In this document: positions 36,000 to 48,500 of the stretch, one piece after another | Layout of the letters: each line of letters opens with the position of its first letter | Numbering within the stretch: the stretch's first letter is position 1 | Assembly (NCBI GenBank): GCA_013399855.1 | Contig: VXAY01006797.1 | Span: 496,239-560,238 of the forward strand | Length of the DNA stretch: 64,000 bases | Direction: 5' to 3' | Source of the DNA: Oxyruncus cristatus | Lineage: Eukaryota; Chordata; Aves; Passeriformes; Cotingidae | The notes under the pieces: model-generated | Told to the model about the DNA's origin: nothing | Seen by the model: the letters and a program-made list of their open reading frames with translations, nothing else | Databases searched by the model: none | Program-made: the position numbers and the translations under genes

Positions 36000-38900
36000 A
36001 CATGCTTGATTCAGCTTTTAGAGACAAGACTATCACCTCAATGACACCACCAGTTTGGGGGTTTTTTTTCTAGGTTTTGTCCATTTTTCCCACTGAACAT
36101 TTTTTCCACAGTATATAGCCAACTACTAATAGTGGTACATAAAGAATTTGCTTTCCTATATACATCTGCTTTCTCTTTCTTTGGTTCCTGCATCCTAAAC
36201 ACTGCAACATTTTGATGGTCTTAGCTGCATACCCTTATGGCTAGCAGTGCTAAGCTAAGACTGACTATGTGACTTAATATGACCATTCACACAAGACCTT
36301 ATATAAATCCACAATAGCAATTACTTATTCCCATAAAAAGCACAATTATGTCTTACTAAAAAGTAGCTTTAATAGGTTTCTTATTTGCTTACTCCAGCTG
36401 ACAAAGCTTTCAGACCTTTGGCTCTCTCCCATCTTTAAGCACAATCCTCAGCCTTGACACACCTTTCTCTTAAAATGATTCAGCAGGGTAACATAGGTTT
36501 GTTGTTTGGATTTAAACTAGTGCTGTCAATTTTAGCCTGCAACTGTCAGTAAGATATACAAGTGTTTCTAGTCTAGCGCACAACAAGTGCTACTCCAGAA
36601 GTCCAGATGACAGGTTTTTCCCATCCTCCTCGGTGCTACCGAACAGGAGATACACATGTTTTTCCTGGAGGCTCCAGGTGCCACTGTACTCTCCCTCCAG
36701 CAAAAAGCTCCTGTTCCAAGCACTTGTCTCTCTTCTCATATTCAGAGTAACGGTGGTTCCAAGCCTGGAGATGCATTACGAGAGGAAATAAAGAACACCC
36801 ATACAGAAAAGTCAGACTCTGGAATCACCTACTTGTCAATCTTAAAGTTTCAGCAGAATACTACTTAAGTCTTACAATAGCATCCAACAGACCTGTACCA
36901 CTTGGGAAGACTGCTGATTGTGATTGTTTTGAAACTTAATGGCTGCAACAGAATAATCTGAACTTTGAAACAACGTGTCATTTAAAAATAAAACCATGTT
37001 TCTTTGCTCACAATTCTTTTACTGTGTTTATCAAATTACATTTGTCCATTAACACATTAAAAATTACTGTAGCTGACCTGTCGCAAACAAGACATTGACA
37101 ATCAAACCACTGCTTGCCATTTGGGTAGTTGAAACTATTAGAGTTTTTCTAATAGGCTTTACCAAATGTATTTAATGCCTCCTCTGGGCTCACATTAAAA
37201 AAAATTGTCAGAGATTACATATAAAGTAGATGTCAAGTTTAATTTTGTTAATTCTACACATCTGCCTTTTAATTTGACTTCCATTTTGAGTGTAAATGGA
37301 GCATGTTCACATATAAACCTTTCTATAATTAAGGTGAGTGTCATTTTTGTCAAGTGATTAAAAACATTATTTTAGGTTTCAAATTACTGTCTCTTCACTA
37401 GCATGACAAGTAAAATTGGAAAGCTGTACCAACTGGAGTGCCAATTTCACTCCAGATAAATTGTTATGAGTACTCACAGAAATATTTAATAATTGTAAAA
37501 TAAACCATTAACAACTCCGTAGCTACCTTCTCCCATCTGGAAAAGTTACAGCAATCAACTGAAAGACATGTCAAACAGGGTTTTGAAGAGTTCTGCATAT
37601 TGTGGTTTCCTAACATCACTACAGGTCTCTTTTCAACCTCTTTCTTCTTATCCTTTCTTCCTTTTCCTTCCTCAGCTCAAAAAGGTAAAGCAAAACAAAA
37701 CCCTGAGCTCCACTGCCACTTCAGACTAGGTAAAAATAATTGTAGTGAATCTACACAACAATTTACGGCAGTACTTGCAAGAAAACTCTTGGGATTTTTT
37801 AACATTTTTTTAAAAGGAATTTTACGTAGTCTATTTTGCTTTTACTGCTCCAAGTTTAGATATATTATTTTTCCAAAGCAAGTTTAAAATAGTAAAGCAT
37901 ATAAATATACACTGATCATCTTTTAAATAAATAAAATTGCACAATTAATGTTAAGAGTTAAGAAGTTTGGTCAATGAAGTTTCTTCTGGATAAGTGAAGT
38001 ATTCCTGCTGATGCCTCCAGGTTACAAGGCTGGAAACTCTCCTTTCCTGTTACACAAGAGTCCACCTGTCCACTCTACCTCACCTCTTCTTCCGCTCAAT
38101 GCACATCTTGCATGTCAAATGGCTTAACTGGTTAACAGTTGGATTAATTCAAATGCAATCATGTCTAATTGTATTGAGTTCAGATTTTCCTGCTGTTCCT
38201 TACACTGCACGGAACTGTAAAGCTTTTGGGATCATTTTCCCCTCCCCTCCCCTACAGCTATACATGGCAGTCTAACAAATTAGGCTTTTACATAGAGGCA
38301 ATAATTTTTCATCTATACTCTAAGACCACTATTACTGCACGGTTAACTATTCATGAAACTCATTTTTAGAAGGGTAAACCTTTAAATGAAAATGTATGTG
38401 AACATTTTCTTAAAATACATAACATTATAGTGTGTAACAAGGAAGTTTAAAAGTTACGTGCATATTACTTCAATGTCAGTATTTATCCAACAAATTCCAT
38501 TAGTAAAACCTGTTTGCTAAAGTCAGAATATTACTATTGAATTAGTCATATAATTACAATAAAATAAAAAAATTACGTTTTATATTTTTATACAATTGGT
38601 TCTTTGCAAGAAAAAGACCAACCTTTCAATTAACACTTCCAGTCCTACCAGAAATGGTAAACATTTTCAACATCAAACTTTCTTTTCAAGTGAAAAAAGC
38701 AGAGTAAAATTCAGCCTGGAGTCAAGAGTCAAGATTAATAAAGATTATTTTTTCTTCCTCTCTCACACCTGCTCTGCCAGCATTGCTGATCACTACATGG
38801 AATCAGGAAGTGAGAATTTTCATTTAAACTGACCTTCATTGTACTAACCTTTATTTTCAGCACTAACAGCTACTTTATTATACCGCGGAACTATCAGCAA

Positions 38901-39291
38901 GGGACAGAAAGCCTCATTTCACGTCGCTGTTTCTTGAGGATGGCCCAAGTATTTCTCTTATTACAAAAAAAACAGAGGCAACCTTCACAGACACACACAT
39001 TCTTTCTGATAGCATGCATGCATTAAACCCCACTCTGAATCATGTTCTAGTTTAAAAAGATTTGGAGTTTTGGTCAAATTTAAAAGAAATACTTGAGCAT
39101 CTTGGATAGCGACGGGAAGTAAGTGATGCAATCCCACTTTCAGCTACTTTCTTATAAAAGTCACATACTCAAACTCATCTTTAATACTTTTTCCAAGAAA
39201 GTGATCCTTTTCCTTTGTAACAATCCATATTGACTTGTATCCAAGCTAATTTAGTTATTTGGACAGAAAACAAGACAAAAAGATGAAAGAA

Positions 39292-39364
39292 TTTTGGATC
39301 ACCTTAGGTGATTAAAACAGGGCCAGGTTTACTGCTTGACAGGATCGCCTAAGGTGATCTAAAG
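39292..39364. repeat. Inverted repeat whose arms are themselves palindromic
   Basis: The left arm (39292-39312, core ATCACCTTAGGTGAT) and right arm (39344-39364, core ATCGCCTAAGGTGAT) are reverse complements over 21 bases with three mismatches. They are separated by 31 bases. Each core also folds on itself. The block could be the remnant of a small DNA transposon or simply a cruciform-forming sequence. Confidence 0.55.
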
Positions 39365-39496
39365 TGAGAAAATAAAGTAATCCCTCTAACTCTATCTTGA
39401 ATTTAAGCCAATGAGATAATCTAGACTGTTCTACATTCAGCCTCTGGATAAACAGATTACATGTATTTCTAGTCTTTCTAATGGAAAACAATTGCA

Positions 39497-39547
39497 GAGG
39501 GGAGAGAGGGGGGAGGGGGAAGATTCTGGGGAAGCCCCCAGAATCTT
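39497..39547 (+). other. G-rich tract with G4 potential followed by a perfect hairpin
   Basis: Four G runs (GGGG, GGGGGG, GGGGG and GGGG) lie within about 35 bases. The last run belongs to a perfect 12-bp stem: AAGATTCTGGGG (39520-39531), loop AAGC, CCCCAGAATCTT (39536-39547). No gene product is implied. Confidence 0.6.
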
Positions 39548-41779
39548 TATCAAGTGGAAAAAAAAAAAGCCTCTGTATTCCTAAAGAGCTAAAAATAATG
39601 AAGTCACATGCTCTTTAGTCAAGAAACTGTTCTTGTGTATTTCATTTGTGACTACTGCTCAAGCAGCATTTTAAGGTTTTTACTTTTTGGTCTTCAACTG
39701 CACCAAGGAGTTACTTAAAAGTGCTTTTCACCAATATTTTCTTCTTTCACTGCTAAAGTAACCTGATTCCACTGAATGAACTTAATCATCAGCTTTGCTT
39801 CTAGAACAAATTCTACTACTTAAGGTTCCCAATATTTATCTGGAAGCAAATACATTAAATCAGTCTCTCTCCCTACGAGTCAGGTATCATAGGCAGTCTC
39901 TATGCCTCTTCTAATAAAAACTGGAGGGCAAAGCTCAGGGATATTACAGAAACAGTTGCATGGGACATGTTTTTAAAAAGGTTCTTCCCATCTTAACAGC
40001 TCAGTTTTTGGAAGGTAGAAATTTCTTTAGTTCTAAGCTCTTCTTCCATGATAGTGGTAAGTTCAACTCAGCACCCTTTCTGCCAAACAATAAATGTCCG
40101 CCTATTCCTGGAACTTAAATCTCCATCACACTGCCCAATTTATGCCATTACCTGTATCAGTTCATACGTATTAAGAAAATTCATAACAAGGTTATATATA
40201 GATTGCTTAGGACTCAGTCTTCAATTTAAAGGCAACCCATTCCTGTCTATGATCTTTACAGGGAGGACAAAGTGGAAAAAGGTGGGTTATAAGACATCTA
40301 ATGAACAGTGATTACTTTTCTCAAAATAAATTAATTGTTTTTTCTATGGAGATACCACACAATTTCACAACAGTAGCTGTGTGCCAAATAGTTTGCACAA
40401 TCTTTAATTGATAGAATCAGCTTTAAAAAAAATATGCACAGTGATTCAGTGGTATCCACAATGTATTCACAAAAATATCCACAGTGATCTCTCTTAGAAA
40501 ATCTCAGTAACTTCAAAAAACCACCCCCCTCCACAAAAACAAAAAGTGAAACAAAGTAAAAGTGCCTAGTTTTTGCAAATACAAAACTGTCAAAGACATA
40601 AAGATATAATAAAGGCAAACTACATCAAAATATGAACATTTTGGAACTGCACACTGCAGCAGCAGCTATTCAGTTTTTTTTTCTGCTTTTTCCTAACAAC
40701 TCATTTAATGTAAACAGCAGACAATACCTTCAAATTTTATACTTAAAAAGATACTAAGATTTATGGTTTTACCACTTGATGACTTCCTTGAAAGCATCAA
40801 TAAGCAAATAATTATTTTCAAGCCAACTCCTCAGAATCAGTAGTTTCTTTTAAACAGACTGATAAACCATACATTTCAATTCATATCTGCAGGATGTGTG
40901 AATTTTTTTTTTTTACCGAGAGTTAAACTTTTATGTGTTTACACACATTTTGCATATACATAAATATTATATACACACAAAATTCAGTACTTAAGTTTAT
41001 TGTAGAAAGACTTATTCATTAACTTCTAAATAACCTGTTAGCACTTTGGCTTCCTCAAACTATAAAGTTAGTCATCCAAGAGTTCTGTTTAGTTCTTTAA
41101 TCCGCTGGTGATATCATATGTGCTATTTGATATTTGCAGCACAATTTTCAGCAGTATTCCACTAACTTTAAGATGAAACTGCTAGGGATGCAGTATAATG
41201 GTTTACTGTGGTTTTTTATTCCTTTAATACTACATACCACAATCTAGCAGTTCCCAAATAAGTAACATTCCTTCTCTAGACAAAAAAGTTACTTTAAAAA
41301 TATTATGCTAGCAACATAACTTCAGAATATTTTTATATAACACTGGACAAAATATAAAGATTGACATGATTCTGTGATACTTCCTTATTAGGTCAGGATA
41401 TGAATGTGAAAGAGTATAAATGGAAGAAAAAAATTCACATTATCTATCACAATTGCCAGAAGGAGTCCTTCAGTAATACTCACCCTCCTACCCAACATTC
41501 AACAAGTTAATACCCAACAAGACTAAAAATTAATTTCCACCTTGTCCTTAGTGATCAATGCTGTGGTCTCTAACTAGTTAGTTTTGTCATATCTTTGTAG
41601 AATTATTCTGGTAAATGAAATTACACGGTTTCAGAATCCCTATCCCTCACCACTCCTGTAAGAAAGTCTTTTTCTTTTTAATCTATTATAAAGGAGGAGA
41701 AAATCTATAAGCAACAATGTAGTGTTCAGAAGAAGAAACCGCATTGAGTTTCTCAGCTGTGATGTCAAAAGGCACCTTG

Positions 41780-42540
41780 ACTACAGGTAGTACTGCAACC
41801 GCTATCATGGAATCCAGAAAACCAAAGCTCGACAGAAAGCCAATATAAATGATTTCCCAGACTATACTGGATCCAGAAGAGTTTTAGCACAATATCCCAC
41901 AGCCTCCTTATCACAAAATTGGTGAGGTATGGGCTGGATGAGTAGATTATAAGGTAAGTGGAAAATGACTGGATTGCTGGATGCAGAGACACCATCAGTG
42001 CCGCAAGCTCAGGGGGCAGCCAGTAAGTAGGCGGCAACCTCCAAAGATGAATATGGGACCGATGATGTTTAATGTCTTAACAATGTGGGTGATGGGACAC
42101 AGGGAATTCCCAGTAAGTCTGCACAGAATACCAAAGTGGGGTGGGTGCTCAGTGGAGGGTTCAGAGGGGTGTCAGCAGGCTAGAGAAATGGGTTGACAGG
42201 AACCTCAGGAAGTTCAACGAAAAACAAGCACAAGTTTGCATCCGGGGTGGACACAATACCCTAGGCCACAATACAGTCTAAAGCCAACTCTCTGGGAAGC
42301 AGCTCTACAGAATGGGACCCAGGGCTGGGCCATAAGGTGAACATGTGTCAGCAGTGTGCCCTCACAGCAAAGGTAGACTACAACAGTAGTCTACCCTGCA
42401 TCAACAGAAGTGTAATGAGCAGGTCCAGCAAAGTGACCCTTCCTCTCTATTTGGACACTCCTGGAGTCCTGTGTCCACTATTGGTCTCCCTATTTCAATA
42501 CAAATCCATTTGGAAACGAACGTACAACATCCAATTCCAT
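41780..42540 (+). mobile_element. Old, diverged CR1 fragment, intron 1
   Basis: Eroded CR1 blocks occur in order on the plus strand: CCCACAGCCTCCTTATCACA, GACCGATGATGTTTAATGTC (reverse-transcriptase region), GGAACCTCAGGAAGTTCAAC and GTGTCAGCAGTGTGCCCTCA. Both boundaries are approximate, and all reading frames are broken. Confidence 0.65.
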
Positions 42541-45500
42541 CACAAGGGATTTTGTGCCAAAACAAAATCTATCCATATAATGAAACCACATACTGGCTAT
42601 ACTGGCCACCAAGAGAACGGTAGATTTAGAAAGGTTGTTGGTGCTCCCAATTTATATTCTGACCCTCTTTTATGTGACTGAGAAGTGAAACAATTTTTAA
42701 AAGTATTATCCCCTTCTTCCACTCCTTGATGCTCACCTTTACCTCCAAAAATAAACAAGCAAGAGCAGTAGTCTCTACACACCTATCACCAACATAATAA
42801 AAGGCATTCACTGCCTAAGCATTAGAATCTGAAGAAAGAGCTACCAACACTGTATTCACTGATTTTAATACTTAGGGGGTCGTTCTGTTCTTTTAATTCC
42901 AAGACCTCAATCAGTGCCAGCATCACAAACTAGTTTCGGTTTGGACTCCTGCTTGCAATGATCACCTTCTCACTATATCTAATTTCTCTTGTCAAAAATT
43001 TACTGATAGTTCCCCAACATTCTTTAAAAGTATGCAGTACTTTTTTTATCAGCATTGTAATTAGCAAATAAAAAACGAAATGGATATAAAAACAGAAAAA
43101 CTTCAAAGCAGAGTATGTATCATAAAGAAGCAGTTTTCAGTACACAAATAACAAACAGATCCCAAGCTGCAAATATAGTACATTTTTAAGACACTTTAGT
43201 CCACTGACAGAGTACCAGCACCTTCCTCTGAAAACTGTGATGATACTCCACTATTTCCTTCTTAAGTTTAAATTCAATAAAGTTCTTTGACTGCCATATG
43301 TGTTCTCCAGTTACAAAATACAGAAACTCTGATACAACCACTATTTCACTATAAATTCCCAGTGGTCTCTGAGGGTGCATCTGAATTCCAACAAGGCCAA
43401 ATTTCCTATGAAGCATGCTTACTGGATGAAGAGAAAATAACCATGGAAACAGCTGTTACACAAAATGACACAAGCCTCTATAAACCTAGAGTAAGTCTCA
43501 AAACTTCCAGCTCCTGGCAGCTGCTTTTCTGGACAGAGTATCATCCAGTTGCATAAAATGAAGCAATAGATAGAGATTAGTTCAGTGTCACCAAGTTATT
43601 CAGCAGTCCACAATATTTAAGGAAGACTGCAACTTTAATAAGCAGCTGATGCCTAATTCTTTGCAGAATGGCCAACACAAAAAATCAGCACTTTGAGACT
43701 ATGGCAAAAAATGCAATGGGGGGAGTGTTTAAATATTATTGTCTTTTTCCAATGGGATAAGTGTAAAGCGAATATACAGAAACCAAATCTTTCCCCTTCA
43801 TGTGTTTAATATCCCCTTTTCCTAATTCCTCTTCCAGTTCTTATTGCTTGTGTGCTTTACCCACTCACTTCCAAGAGATGTTTGGCTCACCATCCCTTTT
43901 GGGAAGTCATATTTGCTCTGTGCATGTCCTTCATGGTCCTGTGTGCACTTTTGCCTTTTCCTGAATACTGTCACTGAGACAACCATTGTCTGCTGCCTCT
44001 GCAACCCTGAGGAACTTTGTAAGTTTTACCAAGTGATTTGCTACAGACCGTTGCTCACAGGCACCGCAATTGCAGCTCAGAAGCAAACAGGTAAGTGTAA
44101 GTAGGGTGGAGCCTCCTACAATGTTTTCCAATAATCTGTTCCATAACCTCTGTCCACCTGGCCTCTCTATGGAAGCAAAAAGCCTGTTGAGTATCCTAGA
44201 TGAATCTTTTAGCCTCAAGTAGTCTTCCTCACAAAAAAATCTGGGCCCGGAATCAGCATATCAACTATTCCCTGGGTATCTCTCAGGTGCATATACTACC
44301 TCTCCCACTGAGACACTGAAGAAAGAAAGCAAATGTGAATATCTACAAATAATGTTTATGCAGAGGGACACTTCTATGAACTTGCTGGAACATTTCATTC
44401 TCAAACATCAGGGCATGGAATATTTCCAACATATTTCAATGAACTTGAAGGGGGAGGAGAAAAGGAAACCACAGAAATGGTGCATCAACACTTGCCACTT
44501 CAAGATTATGGACTGAAACTAATTATAGATAAAACTAATTGAGTCATTTGAGTATCCAGCTCTCAGGGCAAGTTTACAGAAGATATCTAAAAACCTGAAT
44601 CAATGCCACTTGGTCAAGAACAAAAAAAGAAACCTCACCGAAATGAAGCTACCAAACCTCACTCATAACCTTTTCTGGAGGCAGAGATACATTCAGAGGT
44701 CACAGAAGGAATTATGACATTCCCCGTTTTTTGAAAGGACAGGAATTATTTTGGATATTGATTCCGTTTAGATCTACACAGAAGGAAATGCGGAATAGCA
44801 CTATGCACTTCTCTAGCACTGGACCGTGCAGCTGTTGATCTGGCACCTTCTCCCTTGTTCCCACCCTCACATCCCTCCAGAAGGCTGGTTCACCAAGCCA
44901 AAAGAATGCAGTCGCTGTTTAGCTGCTAGACCTGCTACAAGAAGAGTCAGATCAGCTTGTGCCTGGTGGGAGGGAGAAACCCTCTTCAGCAGCAGCCCAA
45001 ACCAGATCCAGTCAAGTATCAAGTAATGTTGAGATTATTAAAATAGAAAAATTATTTAAAATAGAAAACAGAAAAGGTATGAGTAAAATAAAGCACAATT
45101 AAAAGTAACAGTAATGGGTAATGGTGGACCATCATTAATTGGAGAATTCAATAAAGGAAAATATCCAATAAAGTAATAGAAGAGCTTAGAAACGTTTCTG
45201 GAAATATTTTTTGCTGTTGGTCTCACTCTTGCTAATTCATAATCTTGTCAAGAATTTTTTAAGAAGCTGTAGTAGTATAACTGTCAACTGAAAGACAGAA
45301 GACCAATACCATTTAAAGTCCAGACATTAAAACCATCACAAAGAAATAAATATAAAACTTATTTCAGAGTTTTAAGCACACATGCAAATCAAATTAATGC
45401 AAGCATGAAGCACTAGCCTAGTGTTGTAAAGAAATACCTTTTTTCAAAAACATGAAAATTATATTCATAAAAACCAATTTTGTTTTCCACAAGAATTTTT

Positions 45501-48500
45501 AAATTTACAGAATAAACAAACTGTAATAATTACTATTTCATTATATGTACCATCAGAATAAATTTGTAATTCAGATATTAAACGCAAGATTTAAAATAGT
45601 ATATGATTTTTCCATAGTATATGATTTTACCTTACCAAGTTGATAGCATTTCAGTTTGTTAGCACTGTGATCAGAAACACTAATTTGAGTATATCAACTA
45701 TAAAAAAGTATGTTTCTTCCAAGTATGTTAAAAGTGGTTAGATACCTCAATCAAATATACTCTTCAATAAAAATTAAATATCTATCAGTAAGAAATACAC
45801 CAAGATATACTGGGGGAAGGGAACCACTACATAGCTTTTCAGAAAAAAAAAAAATTAAAAATAAGTCACATCAAAATACAGATGTGATTTTCAAGCACAA
45901 ATAGTTCCTTCAGTGGATAAAGAACAGACATCATTATTACTGACCCTATTATTTTCAAAGTATCACAAAAATAAAAAATATGCTTCACAGAAATAAAAAC
46001 ATATGCTTCAGAAAAGTAAGCTGATACAATGTTATCAAACACTACAAGAGTTGAGAAAACTGCAAATAAACAAAGTTTCAAGTTATTATAAAGGACATGG
46101 AGTGCAAAGGTTTAAGTTGGCCTCACATAGGAGGAAGGACTGAAGACTCAGAGACTGCAGCAGCAGCTGTTAGAGCAGCAGCTCAGCAACAAGCATCTCA
46201 TCTCTCCAAAATCAAACGAGATCATCTTGACAATCAGCAAGGCTTTAAAGCAATCACTCTTTCTACAGTTACACTGGTTGGATACTTGTTTCCCAAAGCA
46301 TGTAGGCCACAAGATTTCCAACTCATCCCTGCAGTCTGAAATGCCAAACGTTGAAAAAAGGGTGACTGGGAACATCACGCATGTTCATTCCCCATTACCT
46401 TCAGTACCAATTAAGAGGTATGAGAGAAATGATTCCTAGTCTGAGGCACTGTTTCATAATCAGTGGAACAGCTGAGGCAAGAATTTCAAGATTCTAAGAG
46501 TATTTTCTACTTGGCCTTGTCTAACAGCACTGACTGGAAGAGTGGAAATGCAGAGCATCCTACAGGACATGCAGCAATTCAAACTTCCTGCTCAAGTTCA
46601 TTCCTTTACATCACAAGAGACAGCTTAACCTCCACTGCTTTAGAGGCACCAGTAGAAGTGTTGAGTACAGCCATTTCTTAGAATTGCAAAAACATACAGA
46701 AGAACAGAAATATGTGATCTTAAAATAGTGACATTTATGAAATAATAGCTTTCTGACACAAACAGATTTGATTAAAACAGAACTGGGATCACTCCGTTCC
46801 TTGAAGAAGCATGGGACTAAGGGAAGAAAGGCAGAGGAAGACATAAAGAAAAGTAACACTGTAACAAATGCACAACTGCATTTAGGCAGTTAATATTCTT
46901 CAAAGTACATTCCCAAACTCATGAACATTCCTGGAGAGAAAGTGTGCAAGGCTCATCCTCCTACCCAAAACTCCAGCTACAATGGGATACTGAATTAAGC
47001 ATTTTAGACATCAATGGTACCTGTGAACTTTTAACTAGGCCACATTAGCCCTCGCTGGAATAAACACAGTGCTATTTTCAACTGTGAAATAATAAAAAAA
47101 AATCATTAAAAAAGCAAACAAACAAGCCACAGTTCTTGAAATTTAATATTTCTGATTCTCAAAAGTTCTTCCAAGTGAAGTTGCAGAAAGGACACCATGC
47201 AGCCATTTGAGGCATGAAGGGATTTAACTGGAAGCAAGCCAGCAGAGATGAGTTTATCTCCTCCTGTTGGCAACTAGTGGACTGACAAACTGGTGAGGCT
47301 CAAAACAAATTAGCCTTGTGCTCACTGTCTGAGAAAATATGCAAAACAGCAGGACTGAACAAATATCAGTGCCACTGGTAAAATTGTTTCAAAAAAACCT
47401 GCTGTACTAATAGCTGTGGTCAAACTCTGTATTCTCTCCTGGGAAATCTCTGATTTTTCACAGAGTCCCACTTGAACAAAACTAGTTACAAATCTGTAGG
47501 ACTTTTTAAATGGTTGTAAAATGCCAGTTAAAATACAGCAATAAATTTGACTCACACTATTTTAACACCATAACTTAGATCATGTCCCCTTCCACATAGA
47601 AAACAAAGCCAACATAACTTCTTCAGAACCATCTCAACACTCTGAGGATTTTACAAAACTCCTGCTTCAGAACAATAGTAATCTTTAACAGCTATTCCCA
47701 AACTCTGACAGGGTAGGAATTGATCTCTTGTCCAAAACAAATGGCAGTTATAAAAACAGTCCTCCTAGTTGAACATACCTATCAACTACACTTCGTCACA
47801 TTAAAAACAAACACCCATTTCACCTCATACCTGTAAATCACCATTATGCATTTATCATTTTCAGGTGTGACACTACAGAAATTATGTAAACAAGGTTAAA
47901 CTGCTCTTGCTAAAGCCTGTCAATATGTTTACTTCATGAAATAATGCCTCAGGTTTTTAATTCAGAAATCAGACATTACTTTGGCAGGGGGAGAAGAACA
48001 AGCAGCAAGGCTTGTTCCACAATGACTTTTGCTTCTTGAAGCTTCTTTCTCATGTAACTGCAAGTGACAATTGCAATTGATTTTTCTATCATTTCAGCCT
48101 TGGTATTCTCAGCCAAGCAACGGGGAAAAGGGCTAAAGAATTAATATTTAGATGTCCCATTAAGTGGTGCAAATAACATAGGTACAGTCCCAATGGTTTC
48201 TTGTTTCTAATAATAGCGATTCTCCCAATGCTAGTTCAAAGGAAAACATGCTTTGTCATCTTTGTAAGGGTGGGGAGAAAAGGACAAACATATTTAAAAC
48301 CGAGATAATTCCTAAGAGTGCAACCAGACAGAGGAAATCATCATTTGGAGCTCCTTCAGCTATCTAACCAGACAAGTTATTACTATTTTTATTGAAGCAA
48401 GGAACTCCACACTATTCTTCTTCCATGCAGCTTTGGGGAATGTTCCCCAAAGTTTTTAGAGTTGTTGCAGAACTCTGCATTCAGTCTCAGCAGTTTAAGC

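Noticed and set aside
42000..42016. CAGGGGGCAGCC, CTCF-like core
   Set aside because: The upstream half mismatches, and it lies in an old CR1 copy where GC-rich cores are common.
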